From contig NZ_CP024633.1 of the NCBI RefSeq assembly GCF_004924335.1, positions 3,472,001 through 3,536,000 on the forward strand: a stretch of 64,000 bases of DNA, written 5' to 3'. Numbering within the stretch: the stretch's first letter is position 1; each line of letters opens with the position of its first letter. The DNA is from Mycobacteroides salmoniphilum. GTDB taxonomy: Bacteria > Actinomycetota > Actinomycetes > Mycobacteriales > Mycobacteriaceae. Below are positions 54,789 to 63,988 of this stretch, one piece after another. Under the pieces are notes generated by a model. It was given only the letters and a program-made list of their open reading frames with translations. It was not told where the DNA came from and did not search any database. The translations under genes and the position numbers were made by a program.

Positions 54789-57700
54789 CGAAAATCCCGC
54801 GAGGTGGACCTGACACGCAGGTCCAGCGGTCGCAGCTGATCGGCCACCACGGTGATGGCGCCGCTGGCATTTTGCACCTGGCCACGAATGATCAACGCCT
54901 GGGCGGTCACCGCCAGCTTGCGGTACCTCGCCCACAGGCCCACCGAGCACACCACGTTCACCATGCCCGTCTCGTCCTCAAGATTGATGAACGTCACCCC
55001 GCCCGCGGTAGCGGGCCGTTGACGATGTGTGACGGCTCCCGCCACCAACACCCGCGCCCCGTCCGGAACATCAAAAAGTCCCTTGGCCGGAACGACACCC
55101 AGCTCATCAAGCTGTTCCCGCAGGAACTGGGTGGGATATGCATCGGGGGTGACTCCGGTGGCCCACACATCAGCGGCGGCGCGGGTCACCTCCCCCATCG
55201 GCGGTAGCTCCGGAATCCGGGAAGACACCCCGACTCCGGGCAACCGGTCGGGCCGCTGCGCGGCGGCCGCACCCGCGACCCACAGCGCCTCGCGCCGGGA
55301 CATACCGAAGCAACTCAGCACGCCCCCCGTGGCCAGGGCCTCGACCTGCGCCGTGGTCAGCTGGATGCGACTGGTCAGATCGAGCAGAGAAGCGAACGCG
55401 CCGTGCGCTTTTCGCTCCTGGACAATCGCCTGAGCTAAGTCGTCTCCAATGTGACGGACGGCACCCAGGCCCATCCGGACCTCCAGGCCCGCATTCTCCA
55501 ACGTCGCATACGACAGGCTGGCATTGACATCGGGGCCGTGCACGGTGACACCGTGACGACGGGCATCGGCCACCAAGGACTGCGGCGAATAAAAACCCAT
55601 GGGCTGCGCGCGTAGCAGCGCCGCGCAGAACGCGGCCGGATGATGCAGCTTGAACCACGACGAATAGAACACCAATGAGGCAAAACTCTGTGCGTGACTT
55701 TCCGGGAAACCGAAATTGGCAAAGGCATAAAGCTTTTCGTAGATCCGGTCGGCGTCACTGCCGGTGATTCCATGTAAGCGCGCCATGCCTTCGTAGAACC
55801 TGGCGCGCAGCCGTTCCATCCGCTCGGGCGAGCGCTTGGAGCCCATCGCCCGGCGCAGCTGATCGGATTCGGCGGGGCTGAACCCGGCCACATCGACCGC
55901 CAGCTGCATCAATTGTTCCTGGAACAGCGGCACCCCAAGGGTCTTGTCCAACGCGGCCGCCATAGAGGGATGGTCGTGCTTCCAATCTTTGTCAATACCG
56001 TTGTACCGCCGAATATATGGGTGTACCGAGCCGCCCTGGATGGGGCCGGGCCGGATAAGCGCCACCTCGACCACCAAGTCATAGAAACACTTGGGCTTCA
56101 GTCGGGGCAGCGTCGCCATCTGCGCGCGCGACTCCACCTGAAACACCCCCACCGAATCGGCCCGGGCCAGCATCTCGTAGACCGCCTGCTCTTTTAGATC
56201 TATATGAGCGAGGTCAACCTTGATTCCCTTATGTTCCGCCACCAGATCGATGCAATAGTGCAGCGCCGAGAGCATGCCCAGGCCCAGCAGGTCGAACTTC
56301 ACCAAACCCACTGCCGCGCAATCATCTTTGTCCCACTGCAGCACGCTGCGGTTCTCCATACGCGCCCATTCGACGGGCACCACATCCGCCAGCGGACGAT
56401 CACAGATGACCATGCCACCCGAATGGATGCCCATATGCCGGGGAAAATTCTTGATCTGCCCCGCCAGGTTGCTCACCCGTGCCGGGATGCCGTCGACTTC
56501 CGCAGCATCGGCCAACCCGCCCCAGTGCCCGAGCTGCTTGCTCCACGCATCCTGTTGCCCCTGCGAAAATCCGAGAGCTTTAGCCATGTCCCGCACAGCC
56601 ATTCGACCGCGATAGGTGATGACATTGGCCACCTGGGCCGCGTACTCACGGCCGTACTTGTTGTAGACGTACTGGATGGCTTGTTCCCGCTCGTCCGATT
56701 CAATATCGACGTCGATATCCGGCGGCCCATCACGGGCCGGTGACAGGAACCGTTCGAAGAGCAGGCCGTTGGCCACCGGGTCGACATTGGTGACCCCGAG
56801 TGCGTAGCAGACTGCCGAGTTGGCGGCGGAACCACGGCCCTGACACAGGATGTCCCTGCGACGGCAGAACTGGGTGATGTCATGCACCACCAGGAAGTAG
56901 CCCGGAAAATTCAGCTGGGCAATGACATCCAGCTCACGCTCGATTTGGGCATAGGCCTTCTCCGCACCCGCCCTGGGACCATATCGCCGTGCGGCACCAT
57001 CGAGAGTCAGGTGCCGCAACCAGCTGTTCTCGGTGTGGCCGGACGGGACGTCGAACGGCGGCAACTGTGGAGCAATGAGCCGCAGATCGAAGGCGCACGA
57101 CTCCCCCAACTCGGCAGCCGCCGTCACCACCTCCGGACAGTGGGAAAACAGCCGCGCCATCTCGTCTCCGGAACGCAAATGTGCCCCGCCCACCGGATCC
57201 AGCCATCCCGCCGCATCATCAAGGCTCTTACGCGCCCGCACCGCCGCCATCGCCATCGCCAGCCGTCCATTGTCCGGCCTCGCGAAATGTGCTGCCGTGG
57301 TAGCTATTACACCCACACCAAATCTCGGGGCGAGCGCGGCGAGCATCGCATTGCGGTCATCCTCATCCGGATGCCCATGCCTGCTGAGCTCGATGCTGAC
57401 ACGGCCGGCACCGAACCGGTCGACCAAATCGGCCAGCGCCGCCCCGGCCGCATCGGGGCCGCCACCGGCAAGCGCCCGCCGCACATGGCCCTTACGGCAG
57501 CCGGTCAGGATGTGCCAGTGCCCTTCGGCTGCCTCGGTAAGGGCATCAAGGTCGTAGCGCGGCTGACCCTTTCGATCTTTGGGTGTTCCCCCCGACAAGT
57601 GCGCGGTGGCCATCTGCCGCGACAACCTCCGGTACCCCTCCTGTCCACGAGCCAGCACCAGGAGGTGTATCGAGTCTTCCGTATTGCCCTGCCCACCAAG

Positions 57701-58066
57701 GGATAGTTCCGCACCAAACACGGTAGGCAGGCCGAGCTCCTTGGCGGCTTCCGCGAAACGCACAACCCCGTAGAAGCCGTCGTGGTCGGTGATGGCCAGC
57801 GCTTTGAGATCAAGGCGCGACGCCTCCTGCGCCATCTCCTCCGGCAGGCTGGCGCCGTCGAGAAAGCTGAACGCCGAATGTGCGTGCAGCTCTGCGTAGG
57901 GCACCGCCGACCGTCCGCGCTCGCGGGTGGGCGGCTCATAGGGTGGGCGCTTTCGGCTCCACGCCGGACCATCCCCGCCATCCCCCGGAGGCGCGTAACG
58001 ATTAGGGCGCCCATCAAGCACCCGCTCCATTTCCGCCCAGCTCGGAGGACCTTGTGACCAGCCCAT
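54785..58066 (-). CDS. dnaE2: Error-prone DNA polymerase III alpha subunit
   Basis: A 1093-residue C-family polymerase of the ImuA'-ImuB-DnaE2 mutasome. The N-terminal PHP domain reads YAELHAHSAFSFLDGASLPE; the polymerase active site is PDIDVDIESDEREQAIQYV and the OB fold lies near the end (GVTFINLEDETGMVNVV). It carries out induced mutagenesis after DNA damage. An SOS box lies 13 bp upstream. The ATG at 58066 is used; the first 55 residues are a low-complexity leader. Confidence 0.96.
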   Translation of the reverse strand: MGWSQGPPSWAEMERVLDGRPNRYAPPGDGGDGPAWSRKRPPYEPPTRERGRSAVPYAELHAHSAFSFLDGASLPEEMAQEASRLDLKALAITDHDGFYGVVRFAEAAKELGLPTVFGAELSLGGQGNTEDSIHLLVLARGQEGYRRLSRQMATAHLSGGTPKDRKGQPRYDLDALTEAAEGHWHILTGCRKGHVRRALAGGGPDAAGAALADLVDRFGAGRVSIELSRHGHPDEDDRNAMLAALAPRFGVGVIATTAAHFARPDNGRLAMAMAAVRARKSLDDAAGWLDPVGGAHLRSGDEMARLFSHCPEVVTAAAELGESCAFDLRLIAPQLPPFDVPSGHTENSWLRHLTLDGAARRYGPRAGAEKAYAQIERELDVIAQLNFPGYFLVVHDITQFCRRRDILCQGRGSAANSAVCYALGVTNVDPVANGLLFERFLSPARDGPPDIDVDIESDEREQAIQYVYNKYGREYAAQVANVITYRGRMAVRDMAKALGFSQGQQDAWSKQLGHWGGLADAAEVDGIPARVSNLAGQIKNFPRHMGIHSGGMVICDRPLADVVPVEWARMENRSVLQWDKDDCAAVGLVKFDLLGLGMLSALHYCIDLVAEHKGIKVDLAHIDLKEQAVYEMLARADSVGVFQVESRAQMATLPRLKPKCFYDLVVEVALIRPGPIQGGSVHPYIRRYNGIDKDWKHDHPSMAAALDKTLGVPLFQEQLMQLAVDVAGFSPAESDQLRRAMGSKRSPERMERLRARFYEGMARLHGITGSDADRIYEKLYAFANFGFPESHAQSFASLVFYSSWFKLHHPAAFCAALLRAQPMGFYSPQSLVADARRHGVTVHGPDVNASLSYATLENAGLEVRMGLGAVRHIGDDLAQAIVQERKAHGAFASLLDLTSRIQLTTAQVEALATGGVLSCFGMSRREALWVAGAAAAQRPDRLPGVGVSSRIPELPPMGEVTRAAADVWATGVTPDAYPTQFLREQLDELGVVPAKGLFDVPDGARVLVAGAVTHRQRPATAGGVTFINLEDETGMVNVVCSVGLWARYRKLAVTAQALIIRGQVQNASGAITVVADQLRPLDLRVRSTSRDFR

Positions 58067-58078
58067 TGCACCAGTTTA

Positions 58079-58094
58079 TCGAACATATGTTCGC
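58079..58094. promoter_or_regulatory. SOS (LexA) box of dnaE2
   Basis: TCGAACATATGTTCGC matches the mycobacterial SOS box TCGAAC-N4-GTTCGA with one change at the last base. It is 12 bp from the dnaE2 start codon, in the position expected for LexA repression. Confidence 0.9.
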
Positions 58095-58112
58095 ATGTAT
58101 ATCCGGGGCTGT

Positions 58113-58145
58113 CCCCGGGCGGGCGCCGTCAGCGCCCGCCCGGGG
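58113..58145. terminator. Perfect 14-bp GC-rich hairpin after the alcohol dehydrogenase
   Basis: CCCCGGGCGGGCGC (58113-58126) and its exact complement (58132-58145) flank a 5-nt loop. It follows the stop of the alcohol dehydrogenase (minus strand) and lies just upstream of the dnaE2 SOS box, so it probably shields dnaE2 from read-through. No U-tract. Confidence 0.85.
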
Positions 58146-58151
58146 AGTGAA

Positions 58152-59177
58152 TCAGCTGAACGCGGACGGCGTGAAGACGCCGCGGAAGCGGACTTTCCCG
58201 GAGACAAGCCGGTCGTATGCCTCGGTGGCCTGATCCAGAGAGAAGGTCTCGATGATGGGTTTGACCTTGCCCCTGGCGGCGTAGTCGAGGATTTCACCAA
58301 GTCGCTGCTGGCCGCCATGTGTAGACCCGACGACCTTCTGGCGCATCATATGGAAGGGCACGGCCCCCGATGCGATCTCGAACGGGTGGTTGAAATCCAG
58401 ACCACTTAAAGCGACCCGGCCGTCCGGGCGCACGCCGGTCATCGCGTCCTGCGCTGCGGCGAACGCGTTCGTGGTCACCATCAACACATCGGCCCCGCCG
58501 ATATCGAACAGTTCCTTGCCGTTGGCCACCACATGATCAGCCCCTAACTGCAGGGCAAGGTCGCGCTTGTCCGGGGAATGAGTGATCGCGATCGTCTCGA
58601 ACCCACTGGCCTTGGAAAGCTGCAGTGCGACATGGCCAAGACCACCAATACCCACGACTGCCACCCGCTCATGCGGTTGCGGCTCAACATCCCGGAAGCT
58701 GCTCCACGTGGTGTAACCGGCACACATGATCGGCGCGGCCAGCTCATAGGGCAGCCCGTCGGGCAGCAGCACCGTGCCTTCAGCGGACAGCGCCACATAC
58801 TCGGCGTGACCACCCTGGGCGGCAAAACCCGAGGTCCGCGGATTGACACATTGCACCGCGGTCTGGCCTGTCAGCGGACGGTTCTGGCGGCAATAGGCGC
58901 ACCGCCCGCACGCCGACTGCACCCAGGTGGCCCCGACCCGGTCACCGATCTCGCGGGTATGCACACCGGCACCCACCTCGATGACCTCGCCGACGATTTC
59001 ATGGCCCGGAGTCTGGGGGTAAATATCACCGCCATAACCCTGCGTGGCCCACGCGTCGGTGTAACACATGCCCGAGGCATGCACCTTGACCAGCACCTGC
59101 CCCGGCTCTGCCGTCGGCGTAGGTACCTCCTGAACCTCCCACGGCCGATTCGCACCCGTCATCACGATTGCCTTCAC
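58152..59177 (-). CDS. Zinc-dependent alcohol dehydrogenase (MDR family)
   Basis: A 341-residue medium-chain dehydrogenase. GMCYTDAW and PGHEIVGEV hold the catalytic zinc ligands, and VVGIGGLGHVALQLSKA binds NAD(P). The structural-zinc Cys cluster reads CGRCAYCRQNR with the fourth Cys 14 residues on instead of 8, so that zinc may be lost or moved. Members oxidise alcohols or reduce aldehydes. It is divergent from a TetR gene with two matching operators between them, so it is probably the repressed target. Confidence 0.92.
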   Translation of the reverse strand: MKAIVMTGANRPWEVQEVPTPTAEPGQVLVKVHASGMCYTDAWATQGYGGDIYPQTPGHEIVGEVIEVGAGVHTREIGDRVGATWVQSACGRCAYCRQNRPLTGQTAVQCVNPRTSGFAAQGGHAEYVALSAEGTVLLPDGLPYELAAPIMCAGYTTWSSFRDVEPQPHERVAVVGIGGLGHVALQLSKASGFETIAITHSPDKRDLALQLGADHVVANGKELFDIGGADVLMVTTNAFAAAQDAMTGVRPDGRVALSGLDFNHPFEIASGAVPFHMMRQKVVGSTHGGQQRLGEILDYAARGKVKPIIETFSLDQATEAYDRLVSGKVRFRGVFTPSAFS

Positions 59178-59301
59178 AAAGATCGCCTCCTCAACTCGTC
59201 ATCAAAAATGCCCCGCCCCGGCGCCGCAATCCGCGGTAACACGCCCACAGTGGCTAACTGTCCGGGTATTCCGAACACTAGCTCAGCCGTTCCCGCAAAT
59301 C

Positions 59302-59319
59302 AATAACTAGATAGTTACC
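59302..59319. promoter_or_regulatory. Candidate TetR operator 1 (near alcohol dehydrogenase)
   Basis: AATAACTAGATAGTTACC: a 7-bp inverted repeat around a 4-nt centre with two mismatches. Same right arm AGTTACC as operator 2. It lies 125 bp upstream of the dehydrogenase start. Confidence 0.7.
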
Positions 59320-59410
59320 TAGGTAGTGCCGTTCTGGAATCACACAACCGGCGCAACCCACTCACTAGACGCCGTCAGATGACGCACCGATGCCACCGCG
59401 CCGAAGAATT

Positions 59411-59428
59411 GGTAACTGAATAGTTACC
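59411..59428. promoter_or_regulatory. Candidate TetR operator 2 (before the TetR gene)
   Basis: GGTAACTGAATAGTTACC is a perfect 7-bp inverted repeat with a 4-nt centre, ending 15 bp before the ATG of the TetR gene. Such a site would block its own promoter. Confidence 0.8.
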
Positions 59429-59443
59429 TTTACGCTCAGAAAC

Positions 59444-60025
59444 ATGCCCCCGGACGCTTCTGCCACCAAGAAGCGCCTGCTCGACGCCGCTTACGCCGAG
59501 TTTGCCGAGTTTGGGCTCGCGGGGGCTCGAGTCGACCGGATAGGTGCCGCGGCCGAAGCCAACAAGCGGCTGCTCTACGTCTACTTCACCAACAAGGAAA
59601 CGCTCTTCGACATTGTTGTCGCGCACTCCATCGAGCAGATGTCCGAGGCGGTTCCGTTCACCCCCGAAGACTTGCCGGGGTACGCGGGCGCGTTGTTCGA
59701 CCACCTGGTCGAAAACCCTCAACACCTCCGCCTGGCGACATGGGCTCAGCTCGAACGTCTCGATGCTGGCCCCTCAGAGACCAACGCCTACGCGACCAAG
59801 ATCAAAGCCATCGCCGATACCTGCCCGCCGGACGGCGATCTGGAACCGGCCGACATTCTGGCGCTCACTCTCGGATTGACCACCGCCTGGCTGGGTGCCT
59901 CGTCGGCACTGCGTGCACAGTCGGCGGCCGAACCCTTCTCCCCCGAACGTCTGGCCCGCCATCGCGCCGCACTGGTGGCGGCCGTCGAAGCGCTCCTCTC
60001 AACACGGGCCAATCCACAGCCCTGA
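59444..60025 (+). CDS. TetR/AcrR-family regulator
   Basis: A 193-residue repressor. The helix-turn-helix is in FAEFGLAGARVDRIGAAAEA with NKRLLYVYFTNKETLFD after it, the usual TetR pattern. The C-terminal ligand domain is unassigned. It is divergent from the alcohol dehydrogenase with two matching palindromes between, so it probably represses both and is released by an alcohol or aldehyde. The next gene starts 6 bp downstream. Confidence 0.92.
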   Translation: MPPDASATKKRLLDAAYAEFAEFGLAGARVDRIGAAAEANKRLLYVYFTNKETLFDIVVAHSIEQMSEAVPFTPEDLPGYAGALFDHLVENPQHLRLATWAQLERLDAGPSETNAYATKIKAIADTCPPDGDLEPADILALTLGLTTAWLGASSALRAQSAAEPFSPERLARHRAALVAAVEALLSTRANPQP

Positions 60026-60031
60026 CCCCCG

Positions 60032-60781
60032 ATGACCGACACCGACTTCCTCGACTCCGTCGCCGACAGACTGGCGGCACTTCCCGCTGTCGAGGCGGTT
60101 ACCCTCGGCGGTTCCCGCGCACAGGGCACGCACCGCCCGGACAGCGACTGGGACCTGGCGATCTACTACCGCGGCGATTTCGACCCTGACGAACTGCGCC
60201 AGATCGGTTGGGATGGAGAGGTCTCCGAGATCGGCGCTTGGGGCGGCGGGATATTCAACGGCGGCGCCTGGCTGCACATCGATGGCCGGGATATCGACGT
60301 GCATTACCGCGATCTGGCAGACGTCCAGAAGCAACTGGTACGCGCGGAGCGGGGCGAGTTCCACATCGAACCGCTGATGTTCCACCTTGCGGGAATCCCC
60401 AGCTACCTGGTGGCGGGTGAGCTCGCCCTCAACAAGGTGCTGCACGGCATCCTGCCGTGCCCGGATTACCCTGCGGCGCTTCGTGAGTCAGCGCCCGAAG
60501 TATGGGCCGCGCGGGCCGCGCTGAATGTGCGCTATGCCGAGAAAAATCATGCACCGCAGGGCCGGGTGACTCAGTGCGCGGGACTACTGGCCGTCGCCGC
60601 GATGGAGTACGCCCACGCGGCCCGGGCCGCCCGCGGCGCGTGGGTGACCAACGAAAAGCAGCTGATCGACGCGGCCGGGCTTTCGGCCGTACACACGATT
60701 CTCGCCGGGTTGTCGCCCGATCCGGCGGCGCTCACCAACGCCGTCGAGGAGATCCGCTCGCTCGGCGAAAGTGTGAGCTAA
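60032..60781 (+). CDS. Nucleotidyltransferase-fold protein
   Basis: A 249-residue protein with a minimal nucleotidyltransferase domain: LGGSRAQGTHRPDSDWDLAI carries the GS motif and the two Asp of DxD, and IDVHYRD supplies a third Asp. The C-terminal half is helical and may bind substrate. Related proteins adenylylate antibiotics or other proteins; here the target is unknown. It follows the TetR gene after 6 bp, so it may share its control. Confidence 0.82.
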   Translation: MTDTDFLDSVADRLAALPAVEAVTLGGSRAQGTHRPDSDWDLAIYYRGDFDPDELRQIGWDGEVSEIGAWGGGIFNGGAWLHIDGRDIDVHYRDLADVQKQLVRAERGEFHIEPLMFHLAGIPSYLVAGELALNKVLHGILPCPDYPAALRESAPEVWAARAALNVRYAEKNHAPQGRVTQCAGLLAVAAMEYAHAARAARGAWVTNEKQLIDAAGLSAVHTILAGLSPDPAALTNAVEEIRSLGESVS

Positions 60782-60857
60782 CGCGAGATCTTCGCGCGGA
60801 GCGGGCCGCAGCGATGCAAACACTCACGACCTCGCGGCGGCCGGGAACAACGTCACT

Positions 60858-61388
60858 TCATTGATATACCGAAGCCTCATCCACCAACCCGAACAGCTTC
60901 TCGACGACCTCACGCGCGGTCTCGACATCCAGGCCCACGATTCGCAGCTCTCCCTGATCCGCCCGCACCACCACCATCGCCAACCCCAAGGATCGCGACA
61001 GTGGGTCTTGTCGCAGTTCCACGGTCCGCACCAAGGCAAACGGAATGACCCAGAAAGATCTGAGCCACAACGTCTTCGACGCGATATACACCAGGTTGTC
61101 GTCGAGGACTCCCCAACGATATGCGCGATAGCGCTGCAGGGGCCGAAGGATCACCCACGCCACCGCACCTGCGATGCACAGCAGCCCCAACACGCCCACC
61201 GCATGCTGCAACGGGGTGCTCGCGTGCGCGGGCGGCGCCGTCACGGCCCATACCGCCGCGACCACGGCAACCAGAGGGATGCACGCCAACGCGTATTGGA
61301 TGGCCCAGAGCACGGGCGCCGATCTACTGGCACCGAGTCCGACCGGCACAATCGGCGTCACAGGCGTCGTGGACACCGTATCGATCAC
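60858..61388 (-). CDS. PH-domain-like membrane protein
   Basis: A 176-residue protein with two helices ([37 protein letters not shown]) and a C-terminal bacterial PH-like domain (DDNLVYIASKTLWLRSFWVI and TVELRQDPLSRSLGLAMVVV). YdbS-like proteins of this type occur in pairs in many Gram-positive bacteria. Start GTG at 61388 overlaps the preceding gene's stop, so the two are coupled. Function unknown. Confidence 0.8.
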   Translation of the reverse strand: MIDTVSTTPVTPIVPVGLGASRSAPVLWAIQYALACIPLVAVVAAVWAVTAPPAHASTPLQHAVGVLGLLCIAGAVAWVILRPLQRYRAYRWGVLDDNLVYIASKTLWLRSFWVIPFALVRTVELRQDPLSRSLGLAMVVVRADQGELRIVGLDVETAREVVEKLFGLVDEASVYQ

Positions 61389-61864
61389 CGTTCATCCCCC
61401 ATCGTCGGAGCGAACCGACGCATCCACACCTGCCGTATCGCCACGGCCGCAAGGACGAATACCAGAATCGCAGTCGGCGACCAGATGACCGTACTGTCGA
61501 TGCCACCGAACGCGTAGCCAATCACCCCCATCGAGATGAATGGGATAACAACTGTCACCGCGGCCCGCCACTGTCGGATGATCGCCATCTCGACGACGGC
61601 CGAGACCACCACGATCGAAAACGCGGCGAACACGACCACGCCCACCAGCTGCACGGTGGGGTCGAACGACGTGACGTAGTCGGCGTAGCGGTGCGGCGCA
61701 CCATCGGTCAGCGGCGTGTACGCGGTCCAACCGAAATCCCAGCCCCGAGGGTCGAGCCCCCGGTTCACCAGCACGGCTACCACGCACGACCACCAGGCAG
61801 CATTGCCCGTGGTCCGGGCAGCACTGAACACCTGGATGCGCGACATTCCTGGAGTATCCCCCAT
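61385..61864 (-). CDS. Multi-span membrane protein
   Basis: A 159-residue protein with four predicted helices: WWSCVVAVLVN, VQLVGVVVFAAFSIVVVSAV, AVTVVIPFISMGVIGYAFGG and AILVFVLAAVAIRQVWM. GGGGAG lies 6 nt before the ATG at 61864; an ATG at 61846 lacks a good site. Coupled with the PH-domain gene by a 4-nt overlap. No family recognised. Confidence 0.72.
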   Translation of the reverse strand: MGDTPGMSRIQVFSAARTTGNAAWWSCVVAVLVNRGLDPRGWDFGWTAYTPLTDGAPHRYADYVTSFDPTVQLVGVVVFAAFSIVVVSAVVEMAIIRQWRAAVTVVIPFISMGVIGYAFGGIDSTVIWSPTAILVFVLAAVAIRQVWMRRFAPTMGDER

Positions 61865-61975
61865 GGCTAACTCCCCAATGACGAACTTGTCACACAACGT
61901 TGACGAAACACCCCAAAACGGCAACGATGACTCCAACCGGGCCGATAAGCGGCCCAACAGTCTCAGAGGTAGCAC

Positions 61976-63988
61976 GTGAAATACATCGTTACCGGCGGCA
62001 CCGGCTTCATCGGACGACGGATCGTGTCCCGAATTCTCGAGACCCAGCCGGGCGCCGAGGTCGCCGTCCTGGTGCGGCGTGAATCCCTCTCGCGGTTCGA
62101 GAAGCTCGCCGAACAATGGGACGACCGCGTGCAGCCGCTGGTGGGTGACCTCACTCAAGCCGATCTCGGCCTGCCCGCCGACGGGGATCCGGTCACCGCC
62201 GATCACATCGTGCACTGTGCCGCGATCTATGACATCACCGTGGACGACCAGGCACAGCGCACCGCGAACGTGGAGGGCACGCGATCTGTCATCGCGCTGG
62301 CCAAACGCACCGGTGCCACCCTGCACCACATCTCCTCCATCGCGGTCGCGGGCAGTTACGAGGGCGAATTCACCGAGGAAGACTTCGACGTCAACCAGGA
62401 TCTGCCGACGCCCTATCACCAGACCAAGTTCGAGGCCGAGTTACTGGTGCGCTCGGAGCCCGGCCTGCACTTCCGGATTTACCGGCCTGCCGTCGTCGTC
62501 GGCGATTCCAAGACCGGCGAGATGGACAAGATCGACGGCCCGTACTACTTCTTCGGGGTGTTCGCCAAGCTTGCGCGCCTGCCCCGGTTCACACCGATGA
62601 TGCTGCCAAAGGCCGGGCGCTCCAACATCGTTCCGGTCGATTACGTCGTCGACGCGACCGTCGAGCTGATGCACCAGGAGGGCCGTGATGGGCAGGCCTT
62701 CCACCTGACCAATCCTGAGGTGACCTACCTGCGCGATATCTACTCCGGCATTGCGCCCGCTGCCGGTCTGCCACCCGTGCGTGGCTCGCTTCCCCATGCC
62801 ATGGCCACCCCGTTTCTGCGGGCACGCGGAACGCTCAAGGTCTGGCGCAACATGGTGGTCACCCAGCTCGGCATCCCGCCCGAGGTCATCGACATCACCG
62901 AGATCATGCCCACCTTCGTCTCCGAGGCGACGCAAAAAGCCTTGCGTCCCAGTGGTATTACGGTGCCCCCGTTTAGCAGCTACGCGGGCAAGCTGTATCA
63001 GTACTGGCGCAAGAATCTGGACCCGGAGCGGTACCGCCGTGACGACCCCGCCGGACCGCTGGTCGGCCGGCACGTCATCATCACCGGCGCATCCAGCGGT
63101 ATCGGACGTGCGGCAGCCATCGCGGTCGCCCAGCGCGGTGGCACCGTCTTCGCCGTAGCGCGCGACGCCGAGGCGCTCGACAACCTTGTCGCGGAGATCC
63201 GCGAGGACGGCGGTAAGGCGCATGCGTTTCCCTGCGATCTGACCGACTATTCGGCCGTCGACGACACCGTGAAGAGCATCCTCGGCCAGTTCGGGCATGT
63301 GGACTATCTGGTCAACAATGCCGGTCGCTCGATTCGCCGTTCGGTGGTGAACACCGTCGACCGATTCCATGACTACGAACGGGTCATGGCGATCAACTAC
63401 TTTGGCGCCGTGCGCCTGGTGCTGGCGCTTCTCCCTCATTGGCGGGAAAGGAAATTCGGCCATGTCGTCAATGTGTCGACGGCCGGTGTGCAGACCCGCA
63501 ACCCCAAGTACGCGTCGTACATCCCCACCAAGGCGGCACTGGATGCCTTCTCCGATGTGGTCGCGACCGAGACGGTGTCGGATCACATCACCTTCACCAA
63601 TATCCATATGCCGCTGGTGAAGACGCCGATGATCCAGCCTTCCAACAAGCTGAACGTGGTACGCGGGCTCACGCCGGAACATGCCGCCGCCATGGTGGTT
63701 CGCGGACTGATCGAGAAGCCGACCCGGATCGACCATCCGATGGGCACCTACGCCGATATCGGCCGGTATATGACACCGAAGCTGACCCGGCGGATCATGC
63801 ACCAGATGTATCTGGCATATCCGGATTCCCGGGCCGCCCGGGGCTTGGAGCCCGTCGACGATCGCCAGGACCTGTCGACCTCGCGACGTCGCCCCAAGGC
63901 GGCCAAGCGCGTTGCGACCGTCCCGAAGTTACGTGTTCCAGGTCCGGTGATGAAGGTGGTACGCCTCATCCCCGGAGTGCATTGGTGA
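61976..63988 (+). CDS. acrA1: Two-domain SDR fusion, fatty acyl-CoA reductase type (AcrA1-like)
   Basis: A 670-residue fusion of two short-chain dehydrogenase domains. N-terminal extended SDR: VTGGTGFIGRRI and YHQTKFEAE (Tyr-x3-Lys). C-terminal classical SDR: VIITGASSGIGRAAA, NNAG and SYIPTKAAL (Tyr-x3-Lys). The same layout is found in Rv3391 (acrA1), which is described as an acyl-CoA reductase. It probably reduces fatty acyl-CoA to aldehyde or alcohol for wax or lipid synthesis. GTG start at 61976 with AGAGG upstream. The remaining 12 bases of the window are uninformative. Confidence 0.9.
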   Translation: MKYIVTGGTGFIGRRIVSRILETQPGAEVAVLVRRESLSRFEKLAEQWDDRVQPLVGDLTQADLGLPADGDPVTADHIVHCAAIYDITVDDQAQRTANVEGTRSVIALAKRTGATLHHISSIAVAGSYEGEFTEEDFDVNQDLPTPYHQTKFEAELLVRSEPGLHFRIYRPAVVVGDSKTGEMDKIDGPYYFFGVFAKLARLPRFTPMMLPKAGRSNIVPVDYVVDATVELMHQEGRDGQAFHLTNPEVTYLRDIYSGIAPAAGLPPVRGSLPHAMATPFLRARGTLKVWRNMVVTQLGIPPEVIDITEIMPTFVSEATQKALRPSGITVPPFSSYAGKLYQYWRKNLDPERYRRDDPAGPLVGRHVIITGASSGIGRAAAIAVAQRGGTVFAVARDAEALDNLVAEIREDGGKAHAFPCDLTDYSAVDDTVKSILGQFGHVDYLVNNAGRSIRRSVVNTVDRFHDYERVMAINYFGAVRLVLALLPHWRERKFGHVVNVSTAGVQTRNPKYASYIPTKAALDAFSDVVATETVSDHITFTNIHMPLVKTPMIQPSNKLNVVRGLTPEHAAAMVVRGLIEKPTRIDHPMGTYADIGRYMTPKLTRRIMHQMYLAYPDSRAARGLEPVDDRQDLSTSRRRPKAAKRVATVPKLRVPGPVMKVVRLIPGVHW

